Notes: a model not told the origin generated them from the sequence alone. A stretch of DNA of 64,000 nt from Clostridiales bacterium (GCA_004558825.1 SFDB01000001.1:62001-126000); one strand, 5' to 3'; counted from the first letter of the stretch, positions 42,523 to 50,584 are shown. Translations and numbers: made by a program.

Positions 42523-44616
42523 CTATCTCCTGTCGTCGGGCAGCAAACCTTTATGCGTCAGGTCTATCTTGCCGTCGGGCTTTATGTCTATTACCCTTAC
42601 GAGTATCTCATCGCCCAGCGAAACGACGTCCTCCACCCTCTCAACGCGCTTGTTTGAAAGCTTCGAGATGTGTACAAGTCCCTTCTTGCCCGGCTTAATC
42701 TCTACCTGAGCGCCAATCGGCAGTATTGAAACCACCTTGCCGAGATAAACATCGCCTATCTCAATGTCCTTAACTATAGCCTCAATCATGCGCATAGCCT
42801 CCGCAGCGGCCTCCTGATCGGGAGAAGCAATAAACACGCGTCCGTCGTCCTCGATATCTATCTTGACGCCCGTGTCGGCAATAATCTTGTTAATCGTCTT
42901 GCCTCCCGTTCCGATAACCTCGCGTATCTTATCGGGGTTAATTGTGAACTGGAGTATTCTCGGAGCGTATGGCGACAGCTCTGCGCGCGGCGCGGAAAGC
43001 GTTTCAAGCATCTTTCCAAGTATGAAGAGCCTGCCCTCTCTTGCCTGTGCAAGAGCGCGCGTGAGTATCTCCTCGTTGATGCCCTTAATCTTGATATCCA
43101 TCTGTATGGCGGTGATGCCGTCCTTCGTTCCGGCAACCTTGAAATCCATATCGCCTAAAAAGTCCTCAAGACCTTGTATATCGGTAAGAACGACTATCTT
43201 GCCTGTCTCGGGATCCTGTATAAGTCCCATCGCTACGCCTGCAACGGGCTTTTTAATGGGTACGCCCGCATCCATGAGCGCAAGCGTCGATGCGCATACC
43301 GACGCCTGAGATGTCGAGCCGTTTGAGCTTATTACCTCGGAAACAAGGCGTATCGCGTACGGGAAGTCGTCCTGATTCGGAAGCACAGGTACAAGTGAAC
43401 GCTCCGCCAGCGCGCCGTGGCCTATCTCGCGCCTGCCGGGTCCGCGCATTACGCGCGTCTCGCCTACGCTGTAAGGCGGCATATTGTATTGATGCATATA
43501 GCGCTTGAACTCTTCCTCGCTTATGCCGTCAAGCGTCTGGCCGTCGCCCATTGCACCAAGCGTCGCCACCGTAAGCACCTGCGTTTGGCCGCGCGTGAAT
43601 ACTGCGCTTCCGTGCGTCCTCGGAAGTATCCCAACCTCGCACCATATCGGACGTATCTGCTCATATGTACGGCCGTCCGGACGTATACCCTTGTTGATTA
43701 TCTTTTCGCGTACGATTTCCTTTGTAAAGCCGTATAGAATGTTATCAATGTCCTTTGCGGAATCCGGGAACTCCTCGGCAAACTGAGCTATCGTGTCGTC
43801 CTTGACCTGCTGCGAACGCGCCTCGCGCTCCTTGCGGTCGAACGTGTCGAGCGCCCATTGCATGTTCTTAAACGCATAATCCCTTACGCGCTCCGTCAGT
43901 ATCTCGTCGGGCTTGTACACCTCGACCTCGCACTTGGGCTTGCCTATTTCCTTCGCAATCTCATCAATGAAGTCGACTATGCGCTTGATTTCCTCATGCG
44001 CAAGCAGTATCGCCCTGAGCATTTCAGCTTCCGTAACCTCCTGCGCGCCCGCCTCGACCATCATAACGGCGTCGCGCGTTCCCGCAACTGTAAGCTGCAT
44101 GCGGCTGAGCTCTCTTTGGAGGCTGTTGGGGTTAATTATGTATTCGCCGTCGACATAGCCTACGCTCACGGCGCCCGTTGGGCCCATGAACGGCGCCTCG
44201 CTTATGCTTAAAGCTATCGACGAGCCTATCATGGCAAGCACGTCCGGCTGCACGTCCTGCTCGACCGACATTACTGTAGCTATAACCTGAACATCGTTAT
44301 AGAAGCCCTTCGGGAAAAGCGGGCGAAGCGGACGGTCGATAAGCCTTGACGTAAGCACGGCCTTTTCCGTCGGACGCCCTTCGCGCTTTATAAAGCCGCC
44401 CGGTATTTTGCCTACGGCATACATTTTTTCTTCAAATTCGCAGCTAAGCGGCAGAAAATCAACGCCGTCGCGCGCTGTTTTCGCCACCGTGGCACATACA
44501 AGCACCGCCGTGCCGCCGCATCTCACCATGCATGAGCCGCCGGCCTGTTCGGCATATTTGCCCGTTTCAACTATGAGCTCGCGGCCCGCAAGCTTCATCC
44601 TGAACTCTCTAAACAT
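42523..44616 (-). CDS. pnp: Polyribonucleotide nucleotidyltransferase (PNPase)
   Basis: 697 aa. Two RNase PH domains (about 10-215 and 310-535) flank the helical linker, then a KH domain (TINPDKIREVIGTGG near 555) and an S1 domain (YLGKVVSILPIGAQVEI near 620). It degrades RNA phosphorolytically from the 3' end. The ATG at 44616 has AAGGAG upstream and a TATAAT-type -10 at 44648-44653. rpsO, usually upstream, is not here. It leads the pnp-ylxY-M16 string. Confidence 0.98.
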   Translation of the reverse strand: MFREFRMKLAGRELIVETGKYAEQAGGSCMVRCGGTAVLVCATVAKTARDGVDFLPLSCEFEEKMYAVGKIPGGFIKREGRPTEKAVLTSRLIDRPLRPLFPKGFYNDVQVIATVMSVEQDVQPDVLAMIGSSIALSISEAPFMGPTGAVSVGYVDGEYIINPNSLQRELSRMQLTVAGTRDAVMMVEAGAQEVTEAEMLRAILLAHEEIKRIVDFIDEIAKEIGKPKCEVEVYKPDEILTERVRDYAFKNMQWALDTFDRKEREARSQQVKDDTIAQFAEEFPDSAKDIDNILYGFTKEIVREKIINKGIRPDGRTYEQIRPIWCEVGILPRTHGSAVFTRGQTQVLTVATLGAMGDGQTLDGISEEEFKRYMHQYNMPPYSVGETRVMRGPGRREIGHGALAERSLVPVLPNQDDFPYAIRLVSEVISSNGSTSQASVCASTLALMDAGVPIKKPVAGVAMGLIQDPETGKIVVLTDIQGLEDFLGDMDFKVAGTKDGITAIQMDIKIKGINEEILTRALAQAREGRLFILGKMLETLSAPRAELSPYAPRILQFTINPDKIREVIGTGGKTINKIIADTGVKIDIEDDGRVFIASPDQEAAAEAMRMIEAIVKDIEIGDVYLGKVVSILPIGAQVEIKPGKKGLVHISKLSNKRVERVEDVVSLGDEILVRVIDIKPDGKIDLTHKGLLPDDRR

Positions 44617-44688
44617 TATTCTTCTCCTTATAAAATATCATCATTATATTATAACACGCCGTTATTGGTTTGAAGCAATATATTTTGA

Positions 44689-44715
44689 CGCCGTATCACC
44701 CTTGGGGATACGGCG
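44689..44715 (-). repeat. Hairpin after the methyltransferase gene
   Basis: CGCCGTATC (minus 44715-44707) pairs perfectly with GATACGGCG (44697-44689) around a 9-nt loop, 17 nt beyond the methyltransferase stop. It is followed by TCAAAATATAT rather than a T-run, so it is at most a weak terminator. Confidence 0.55.
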
Positions 44716-44731
44716 CCGACCGCGTTTTGAA

Positions 44732-45535
44732 TCAGTTCCTCTTTTTCCCGACGATAAGCACATGATTGCTCATGCCGAGCATTTCTTTTTTCTCGCAGCA
44801 ATATATGTGATATCGCATATATTGTGCGTACTCTTCGTCGTCAAGCGCGTTAATTGTATCGGCCATAAGCTCGCTCGGTCCGTCGGAGGCGACCTCATGA
44901 ATTATGCTTACGCCTTCGTTTTCAAGCATTTCGCGCATCCTGTCTATCGTGAAAAAAACAAACGGAAAATCCTCAACCTTGAATGTATCGTGATCGTATG
45001 AGTTTTCCTTGAAAAAGTGCGGCCGATGCGCAAGCTCCGTCAGCACTACCATATCGTTCGAAATAAAAGCGAAAAACGCAGTTCCGTCCGGTTTCATAAC
45101 CCTGAGCGCTTCCCTTATGCATTTCGAGCGGTCTTCCGCGCGGCAGAGATGATAAAGCGGCCCGAGCATGAGCACCGTATCGAATGTGCCGTCCTCAAAC
45201 GCACTTAGGTCGCAAGCATTGCCGTGAATAAGGGTTATCGGCACGCCGTCCTCCAGCTTGCGCCTGAACGCCTTCACGTTGTTTTCCGCAAGCTCTACCG
45301 CAGTTACATCAAAGCCCTTTTTCGCAAAATACAGGCTGTATTCTCCCGCGCCCGCGCCGAGATCGAGTATCTTGCCGTCGGGCTTAAGGTAGCGCTCAAT
45401 GTATTTCACACTCGTCAGGAACTCCACTCGCGCCGCCTTCGAGCGGTTCAGGCGCGTATCCTCATCGAACACCTCGTATATGGCGTTCACCCGTTCGGTA
45501 TCATTATCTATTCTTCTTATACTCTCTATATCCAT
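44732..45535 (-). CDS. Class I SAM-dependent methyltransferase
   Basis: 267 aa Rossmann methyltransferase: motif I ILDLGAGAGEYSLYFAKKG near residue 55, the acidic end of beta-2 VTAVELAENN, and motif IV DTVLMLGPLYHLCRAEDR near 117. It resembles UbiE/YcgJ-type small-molecule methyltransferases, but the substrate is unknown. It starts only 1 nt after the M42 peptidase stop, so the two are co-transcribed. Confidence 0.88.
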   Translation of the reverse strand: MDIESIRRIDNDTERVNAIYEVFDEDTRLNRSKAARVEFLTSVKYIERYLKPDGKILDLGAGAGEYSLYFAKKGFDVTAVELAENNVKAFRRKLEDGVPITLIHGNACDLSAFEDGTFDTVLMLGPLYHLCRAEDRSKCIREALRVMKPDGTAFFAFISNDMVVLTELAHRPHFFKENSYDHDTFKVEDFPFVFFTIDRMREMLENEGVSIIHEVASDGPSELMADTINALDDEEYAQYMRYHIYCCEKKEMLGMSNHVLIVGKKRN

Positions 45536-45536
45536 A

Positions 45537-46571
45537 TTATTTCCCGGTGATGTAATTCAGAATCAGCTTTGCCGTCTCCATAACGCCGTCTATATGCGTA
45601 CGCTCATAGCCGTGCGTTGCGCTCGTGCCGAAACCGAGCGCCGCGTGGCGCACATCATGCCCCGCCGCAAGAGCTGTGTCGCTGTCCGTTCCGTATGACG
45701 GCGTAAGCACGTCTATAACGAAATCTATGCCGTTTCTTTCGGCGCAGTCGCAAAGCTCGCGCAGCATTCCAAAGTGATACGGGAAACGCGAATCCTTTGC
45801 CACAAGCGATACCTTATGCTCGTCACCGGTCTGCTTCGGACCCGTGCACATGACATCAATCGATATTATATCCTTTGTGCCCTCGGGCAGCCATGAACCG
45901 CCGTGGCCTATCTCCTCATACATTGTGAATATCATCTTGACGTTTCTTGCAGGCGCTCTTCTCTCATCCTTCATTGCCTTCATAACGCCGAGCGACAGCG
46001 CAATCGCCATTTTATCATCGATATAGCGGCTTTTTATGTAGCCGTTAACAATGCTGCATCGCGGCTCAAGCGAAACTATATCGCCAACAGCTATGCCGAG
46101 TCTTCGCACATCGTCAGCCGTGCTGACATCCTCATCAAGCACTATCACGATGTTTTTATCATAATCTGCGAGCGCATCGCGTTCATGCATAGGCGTGACA
46201 TGTGTGCACGAATGCGTGCGCTGCACCGTTCCGGAGTATATACCGTTTTTTCGCGTGTTTATCCTTACGCATTCGCGCTCCGCGCAGTATGCATGCAATC
46301 CGCCTATATTCGTCACCTTCAGCGTTCCGTCGGAGTTTATATGACGCACCATAAGCCCTATCGTATCCGCATGCGACATTATAACAAGCGAATCGCCTTC
46401 TCCGCCCATATCCGCTATCACGCCGCCTTTATGAAGGCACGACGTCTTATAGCCGAGTTTCGCGCACTCGTCGATAAGATACTCCTGTATTTCCTCATAA
46501 AGCCCCGTAGTGCTGTCGATGGCTATAAGCTCTTTGAATTTGTCGATCATGTATCCGCTGTACTTATTCAT
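45537..46571 (-). CDS. M42 family metallopeptidase (glutamyl aminopeptidase-like)
   Basis: 344 aa. The dinuclear metal site is visible: SHADTIG near residue 66, YIDDKMA near 190 (bridging Asp), MYEEIGHGG near 222 (catalytic Glu pair), SIDVMCTG near 242, and a late His in TSATHGYERTH near 325. M42 enzymes form tetrahedral dodecamers that trim peptides in the cytoplasm, fitting an amino-acid fermenter. The ATG at 46571 has AAGGAG upstream and a good promoter. Confidence 0.93.
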   Translation of the reverse strand: MNKYSGYMIDKFKELIAIDSTTGLYEEIQEYLIDECAKLGYKTSCLHKGGVIADMGGEGDSLVIMSHADTIGLMVRHINSDGTLKVTNIGGLHAYCAERECVRINTRKNGIYSGTVQRTHSCTHVTPMHERDALADYDKNIVIVLDEDVSTADDVRRLGIAVGDIVSLEPRCSIVNGYIKSRYIDDKMAIALSLGVMKAMKDERRAPARNVKMIFTMYEEIGHGGSWLPEGTKDIISIDVMCTGPKQTGDEHKVSLVAKDSRFPYHFGMLRELCDCAERNGIDFVIDVLTPSYGTDSDTALAAGHDVRHAALGFGTSATHGYERTHIDGVMETAKLILNYITGK

Positions 46572-46595
46572 TGTGCTCTCCTTGTTTTTTATTTA

Positions 46596-46625
46596 GTTTT
46601 ACCATCTGTCCGCATAACATGTCAA
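46596..46625 (-). promoter_or_regulatory. Promoter of the M42 peptidase-methyltransferase operon
   Basis: On the minus strand, TTGACA (46625-46620) and TAAAAC (46601-46596) are separated by 18 nt. The start codon follows about 25 nt downstream. Confidence 0.7.
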
Positions 46626-46788
46626 CGCCCCGCCCGCTTGAATGTCTCTCTGTTTTTTGCAGCCGGCATCAATCAGCTTCTTCAGTTCTAAAGCTACAGT
46701 CGTTTCCACCGTGCAGCATCGTAATTGCAACACGATTTGACCCGCTGAAACCGTTCACAAGCCGATATATGCAACATGGTAAGTATAT

Positions 46789-46821
46789 AAAAGCGGAGGC
46801 ATGCCTGTCGGCAGCCCCCGC
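46789..46821 (-). terminator. Terminator of the zinc-ribbon operon
   Basis: A long hairpin on the minus strand, GCGGGGGC-TGCC (from 46821) closing on GGCA-T-GCCTCCGC, followed by TTTTATATA. It lies about 65 nt after the last zinc-ribbon gene. The rest of the gap 46572-46887 holds the M42 promoter and nothing else recognisable. Confidence 0.8.
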
Positions 46822-46887
46822 AGCATCTGCAATCCGCATCAGAAAAGCTGCGTCCCTTACGCCGCAAATCCTACGGATGTTTCAATA

Positions 46888-47394
46888 TTACTTTATAATT
46901 CTGAACTTGCCTATTATAGGCAGTTCTTTACAGCGGCCATGCGCAGCGTTTACAATTCCCAGAATAGTGAATACCACAAACAACGGTGCCGCAAGCCAGA
47001 AAAGCACAGTCATTACCAATCCAAGCCACCATGCTATCAGAGAGAAAAGCTTGACAACAATAAGAGCGGTAACTGCATATGCAGACTCCGCTATGGCAAG
47101 AACAAGCCCCTGGTTTGTATGGAAACGCGCGAATTTAGATTCCTTGGCAGCAAACAGCGGAACGAGCACAAGCCAGGAAATATATGCAAGTATCCCCATT
47201 GCTTTATTTTCCGAAATATCCGCCTCGTCGCTCTGTACGGGCTCCTGATACTGCGGCTGAGCATACTGTTGCTGCTGTTGCTGATACTGCTGTTCTGCTT
47301 CCGTGTTTGACGACGCATTTACAGCATTGCCGCACGATATGCAGAATTTTGCGTCTTCCGGAAGCTGAGCTCCGCAATTACCACAAAATGCCAT
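46888..47394 (-). CDS. Zinc-ribbon and four-helix membrane protein (DUF4870-like)
   Basis: 168 aa. An N-terminal zinc ribbon (CGNCGAQLPEDAKFCISCG, residues 4-22) is followed by a Gln-rich linker (about 33-50) and three or four hydrophobic helices (about 65-155), with AKESKFARFHTNQGLVLAI typical of DUF4870-like proteins. Function is unknown. The linker has an unusual run of Gln and Tyr. It is the last of three zinc-ribbon genes in one operon. The ATG at 47394 has GGAGG 9 nt upstream. Confidence 0.8.
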   Translation of the reverse strand: MAFCGNCGAQLPEDAKFCISCGNAVNASSNTEAEQQYQQQQQQYAQPQYQEPVQSDEADISENKAMGILAYISWLVLVPLFAAKESKFARFHTNQGLVLAIAESAYAVTALIVVKLFSLIAWWLGLVMTVLFWLAAPLFVVFTILGIVNAAHGRCKELPIIGKFRIIK

Positions 47395-47431
47395 AATATA
47401 ATACCTCCAATTTCAACAAGTATCTAAAGCT

Positions 47432-47857
47432 TTACATCAAATCGTACAACGTTTCGGTAAACGATACGCCCGCTAACAACAATATCAGAAAAATAGTTAT
47501 TCCGATGATATCAAATATCAATATCGAACGGGCGAAGCTTCGCCTGTTGATGTTGCTCGAGTTCGCCGAGAACACTATTGTAAGTATAAAGCTCACAATC
47601 GGTATGCATGTAAGCAGCAGCGTCCAGCCGAAATATGCCCATGCACCCATCGGCGCATATTGGCTGCCGGGCGCAGGCCGTTCATAGCTGCCCGAGCACG
47701 TCCTGCACTGCTCCGCCGCAGGCTGCTGCATCGGCTGCGGCGTATACTGCGTCTGAGGCGGTATATTGCTCGGTATCTGTTTTATTACGCTTCCGCATGA
47801 AGGGCAATACTTCAGGTTTTCATCCACTTCCGCGCCGCAATTAGCACATATAATCAT
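47432..47857 (-). CDS. Zinc-ribbon membrane protein
   Basis: 141 aa. The N-terminal zinc ribbon CANCGAEVDENLKYCPSCG (residues 4-22) leads into a Pro/Gln-rich linker with an extra CRTC pair, then two hydrophobic helices (about 73-95 and 108-130). Not assigned to a named family. It is paralogous in plan to the gene downstream, from which it is separated by 37 nt. The ATG at 47857 has GGGAGG upstream. Confidence 0.78.
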   Translation of the reverse strand: MIICANCGAEVDENLKYCPSCGSVIKQIPSNIPPQTQYTPQPMQQPAAEQCRTCSGSYERPAPGSQYAPMGAWAYFGWTLLLTCIPIVSFILTIVFSANSSNINRRSFARSILIFDIIGITIFLILLLAGVSFTETLYDLM

Positions 47858-47881
47858 TTTGAACCTCCCAAATTTTACTTA

Positions 47882-48454
47882 TCAGTTAAGTTTTTGTCCG
47901 CATTCGCCGCAGAATCGCATACCCTGCCTGTGTTCGGCGCCGCAGCCCGGACAAATAAGCTTCTGCGGCGTTGAAAGCCTGGTTCCGCATTCCTGGCAAA
48001 ACTTCATTCCTGCTGCGCATACATTACCGCAGTTAGGGCACACAGTGCCTTTGGCCGCAGGCTCCGGTGCGCTGATGCGCCTGCCGCACGCCATGCAGAA
48101 GTTTGTCCCCTCGGGATTCACCGTGCCGCAGTGTCCGCATGTTCTTGCAGCAAGTTTCGCTTCCTCTTCCGCCCTTCGCGCTTCCTCCGCCGCCCTGCGT
48201 TCTTCGTCCTCGCGCTTCGCCTTTTCCACAGACACCGTAATCCGTTCGGTCTCGCTGTCTATCTCTCCTATGCGCTGCGCAAGCTCAGGAAACTGCTCCG
48301 CTCCGAACTTCTCGTATGCGGCCTCGCCAAGCTCTTTGAGCGCCTCCTCGCGCTTGACCGACAGCGCGTCAAGCTCGGTCTGCGCAAATGCTGCATACTC
48401 CTCAAAATCGAAGTCCTCCGCACTTTGCGCTTCTTCGGCCGAGCAACCGTTCAA
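47882..48454 (-). CDS. Coiled-coil protein with C-terminal zinc ribbons
   Basis: 190 aa if read from the TTG at 48454 (GGAAG 5 nt upstream). A charged helical region (about residues 15-105) is followed by three C-x-x-C pairs of zinc ribbons (CGHCG/CMACG, CPNCG/CQECG, CPGCG/CGECG). The start is uncertain: a GTG at 48520 is in frame but would lie at the expected transcription start, while the best ribosome binding site (GAGGAAAGGGGG, about 48490-48479) points to an ATG in another frame that stops after 21 codons. A sequencing frameshift or an unusual start is possible. Function unknown. Confidence 0.72.
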   Translation of the reverse strand: MNGCSAEEAQSAEDFDFEEYAAFAQTELDALSVKREEALKELGEAAYEKFGAEQFPELAQRIGEIDSETERITVSVEKAKREDEERRAAEEARRAEEEAKLAARTCGHCGTVNPEGTNFCMACGRRISAPEPAAKGTVCPNCGNVCAAGMKFCQECGTRLSTPQKLICPGCGAEHRQGMRFCGECGQKLN

Positions 48455-48526
48455 GCTTTCTTCCGCTATGCATACTCCCCCTTTCCTCGATTCGTCATGT
48501 CGATCTTTGCAGACATGCACACATTG

Positions 48527-48555
48527 ATTATATAAAATCCGTCTGTGTTTTGCAA
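48527..48555 (-). promoter_or_regulatory. Promoter of the zinc-ribbon operon
   Basis: TTGCAA (48555-48550) and TATAAT (48532-48527) are 17 nt apart on the minus strand, placing transcription start near 48520. Confidence 0.7.
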
Positions 48556-48624
48556 TACGGCAGGCGTAAACAATTCAGACGAGTTCAGCATACATAGTAA
48601 TATATGAAAACAAAGGGCGGTGAA

Positions 48625-48840
48625 ATGATGCCTTTCTTTAATATTCGTTCCGTTTTGTGCCGTCGGCGCGCAAGGCTCCGCAGGTGTTCGCGCGGAAGTA
48701 GCGACGCCGCCATCGCAGTAGTCGTGCTCGTGCCGCTCATCGCGCTCATAATCGGACTTATTTGCGCTCCGCCGTGGCTCATCGTAATAATCGTGCTTGT
48801 GTGCGTTATACTGCTGTTTTTGCTCTGCCGCAGACGCTGA
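48625..48840 (+). CDS. Possible small membrane protein, unknown
   Basis: 71 aa: an Arg-rich amphipathic N-terminus (about residues 8-25) then one long or two short hydrophobic helices (about 30-66), ending LLCRRR. A GGCGGTGA site lies directly ahead of ATGATG at 48625. No promoter was identified, and it is opposite to both neighbours, converging on the rpmB terminator. It resembles no family I know. The good ribosome binding site and the hydrophobic, non-random composition favour a real gene, but this is tentative. Confidence 0.42.
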   Translation: MMPFFNIRSVLCRRRARLRRCSRGSSDAAIAVVVLVPLIALIIGLICAPPWLIVIIVLVCVILLFLLCRRR

Positions 48841-48846
48841 TGCAAA

Positions 48847-48879
48847 CAAAAAGGAGCCGCCGACATATGTCGCAGCTCC
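48847..48879 (-). terminator. Terminator of rpmB
   Basis: On the minus strand GGAGC (48879-48875) pairs with GCTCC near 48857-48853, with an inner GACAT/ATGTC stem, followed by TTTTTG. Confidence 0.75.
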
Positions 48880-48899
48880 GAATTGTCGCAATAACGCAA

Positions 48900-49091
48900 T
48901 CAGATAACGCGCTCAACCTTGTTGGAACGAAGGCAGCGAGTGCAAACGTTCATCTTGCGGGGGGTACCGTTTACCATTACGGTAACCTTCTGTATATTGG
49001 GAGCCCATGATGTCCTCTGCTTCCTGTTGGAATGGCTCACCAAATTACCGGACATAACGCCCTTTTTGCAAATTTCGCAAAACTTACTCAT
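48900..49091 (-). CDS. rpmB: 50S ribosomal protein L28
   Basis: 63 aa with a zinc-binding version of L28: CEICKKG near residue 5 and CTRC near 51 (C-x-x-C pairs), the conserved NLVSHSNRKQRTSW, and the C-terminal RCLRSNKVERV. It is a structural protein of the large subunit. The ATG at 49091 has AAGGAGG upstream. It is a single gene with its own promoter and terminator. Confidence 0.97.
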   Translation of the reverse strand: MSKFCEICKKGVMSGNLVSHSNRKQRTSWAPNIQKVTVMVNGTPRKMNVCTRCLRSNKVERVI

Positions 49092-49138
49092 TCTTTACAC
49101 CTCCTTGCCACCTTGCAGCAGTTTTAGCAAACATGGTT

Positions 49139-49167
49139 ATTATAATACCTTGACCGTTCCAATGCAA
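49139..49167 (-). promoter_or_regulatory. Promoter of rpmB
   Basis: TTGCAT (49167-49162) and TATAAT (49144-49139) are 17 nt apart on the minus strand. Confidence 0.75.
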
Positions 49168-49212
49168 GTGCGATTTGCGGATATATTATTCGTTTTGCAA
49201 AATATTTCCTCC

Positions 49213-49500
49213 TCACTTCTTTTTCACGGGTATCCAAATCTCACTGTAATAGTTTTCGTCATCCATGCCTTTCTCAAATTCGCGCGTCGTCGTATGCACC
49301 CATCCTCCGTCACGCCGAAAAGCATATTAAACCGCGCCGTAAGCAGTACGCCAAAGAGCAAAATGCTTCGCCAACGTGTCCGCAATAAACCCGTTCATTA
49401 TTCTCGCCTTGATATACCTCGATCGTTTCGCCGATGTATTCCGTCCGTCCCATCTGTCATACCTTCTTTGAACGATTCAACTCTATCATTTTGTATCATG
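49213..49500 (-). pseudogene. Decayed GyrI-like (effector-binding) gene remnant
   Basis: On the minus strand, pieces of one protein appear in different frames: MIQNDRVESFKEGM at 49500, GRTEYIGETIEVYQG (about 49450-49400), then MNGFIADTLAKHFALW, and finally DGGWVHTTTREFEKG with a tail ending YYSEIWIPVKKK before a stop at 49213. The tail is typical of GyrI-like/AraC effector-binding domains. At least two frameshifts break it. The stretch 49168-49550 holds nothing else recognisable. Family assignment is by eye. Confidence 0.5.
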
Positions 49501-49550
49501 CGGCGCACGACATATAATGCTGTCTTTTGTCCGAAACGGCGAGTGGCTTG

Positions 49551-49600
49551 ACAAAAACAAAGCAAGCCTCGAAAAAGCTCTGTTTTCAAGACCTGCTTGC
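49551..49600 (-). terminator. Terminator of the tRNA operon
   Basis: Downstream of tRNA-Lys(CTT), CAAGC...CTTG pairs with CGAG...GCTTG on the minus strand, followed by TTTGTTTTTG. Confidence 0.65.
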
Positions 49601-49601
49601 A

Positions 49602-49678
49602 TGGTACCCCCTCAGGGACTCGAACCCTGGACACCCTGATTAAGAGTCAGGTGCTCTAGCCAACTGAGCTAAGGAGGC
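49602..49678 (-). tRNA. tRNA-Lys (CTT)
   Basis: 77 nt cloverleaf with encoded CCA. The anticodon loop CTCTTAA gives CTT, reading AAG. T-loop GGTTCGAGTCC is standard. Last gene of the eight-tRNA operon. Confidence 0.95.
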
Positions 49679-49765
49679 ACGTCATTTAGGAAGCATTCTG
49701 CCGTTAATTCAAAGGCTCATCGCCGCATCGATTTCTTCGCGCGGCTTCGATTCCCCGCTTTCGCT

Positions 49766-49806
49766 TCCAAACTAAAGCCCATAATTCTTATGGGCTTTAG
49801 TTTGGA
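49766..49806. repeat. Perfect 19-bp inverted repeat at the 3' end of tRNA-Gly(TCC)
   Basis: Arms 49766-49784 and 49788-49806 are exact reverse complements around a 3-nt loop. The right arm includes the tRNA discriminator and CCA bases, so the left arm is a mirrored copy of the tRNA 3' tail and trailer. No U-tract follows. It may block or guide 3' processing (inference). Confidence 0.85.
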
Positions 49807-49876
49807 GCGGGTGATGGGACTCGAACCCACTATCTCAGCTTGGAAGGCTAATGTGTTACCATTACACTACACCCGC
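49803..49876 (-). tRNA. tRNA-Gly (TCC)
   Basis: 74 nt with encoded CCA. The anticodon loop CTTCCAA gives TCC, reading GGA. Acceptor GCGGGTG/CACCCGC is perfect. Confidence 0.95.
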
Positions 49877-49902
49877 AAATACTTGCCCTATATTAAACTG
49901 TT

Positions 49903-49978
49903 TGGAGCGGGAGACGGGGCTCGAACCCGCCACCTCCGCCTTGGCAAGGCGGCGCTCTACCAAATGAGCTACTCCCGC
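49903..49978 (-). tRNA. tRNA-Gly (GCC)
   Basis: 76 nt with encoded CCA. The anticodon loop TTGCCAA gives GCC, reading GGC/GGT. Acceptor GCGGGAG/CTCCCGC is perfect. Confidence 0.95.
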
Positions 49979-49991
49979 ATATTGGGTGCTT

Positions 49992-50076
49992 TGGTGCGGG
50001 CGAAGAGACTCGAACTCACACGCCTCGCGGCACCGGAACCTAAATCCGGCGCGTCTGCCAATTCCGCCACGCCCGC
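49992..50076 (-). tRNA. tRNA-Leu (TAG)
   Basis: 85 nt class II tRNA with a long variable arm and encoded CCA. The anticodon loop TTTAGGT gives TAG, reading CTA/CTN. Confidence 0.95.
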
Positions 50077-50089
50077 ACATAAATAACGT

Positions 50090-50165
50090 TGGTGACCCGT
50101 CGGAGATTCGAACTCCGGACCCTTTGATTAAAAGTCAAATGCTCTACCGGCTGAGCTAACGGGTC
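50090..50165 (-). tRNA. tRNA-Lys (TTT)
   Basis: 76 nt with encoded CCA. The anticodon loop CTTTTAA gives TTT, reading AAA/AAG. Second lysine tRNA of the operon. Confidence 0.95.
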
Positions 50166-50168
50166 ATA

Positions 50169-50243
50169 TGGCTGGGGTGGCAGGATTCGAACCTACGAAT
50201 GCGGGAGTCAAAGTCCCGTGCCTTACCGCTTGGCGACACCCCA
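50169..50243 (-). tRNA. tRNA-Gln (TTG)
   Basis: 75 nt with encoded CCA. The anticodon loop CTTTGAC gives TTG, reading CAA/CAG. First base U as usual for bacterial tRNA-Gln. Confidence 0.95.
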
Positions 50244-50265
50244 AGGACCTCTCCACCAAGAAAAA

Positions 50266-50343
50266 TGGGGTGGGTAGTGGGGCTCGAACCCACGACCTCC
50301 AGAGCCACAATCTGGCGCTCTAGCCAACTGAACTATACCCACC
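50266..50343 (-). tRNA. tRNA-His (GTG)
   Basis: 78 nt including the extra G-1 that pairs with C73 (the His identity element) and encoded CCA. The anticodon loop TTGTGGC gives GTG. Confidence 0.94.
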
Positions 50344-50351
50344 ACGAAACC

Positions 50352-50428
<77 letters not shown>

Positions 50429-50488
50429 ATGTCTCCTCGTCCTGCTCGCTGTACCGATAATCGCATCCGTACCTGCCGACAGTGATGT

Positions 50489-50517
50489 ATTTTATCAGAT
50501 ACTTCGCAGTATGTCAA
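50489..50517 (-). promoter_or_regulatory. Promoter of the tRNA operon
   Basis: Perfect TTGACA (50517-50512) and TAAAAT (50494-50489) with a 17-nt spacer on the minus strand, 60 nt before the first tRNA. The TGTCGG downstream is a possible GC-rich discriminator. Confidence 0.85.
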
Positions 50518-50584
50518 CCGCAAAAAAGTATATTTCTGAAATTCCTCATTGAAAAATCGCCGTATACAAAATGAACATTTATTG

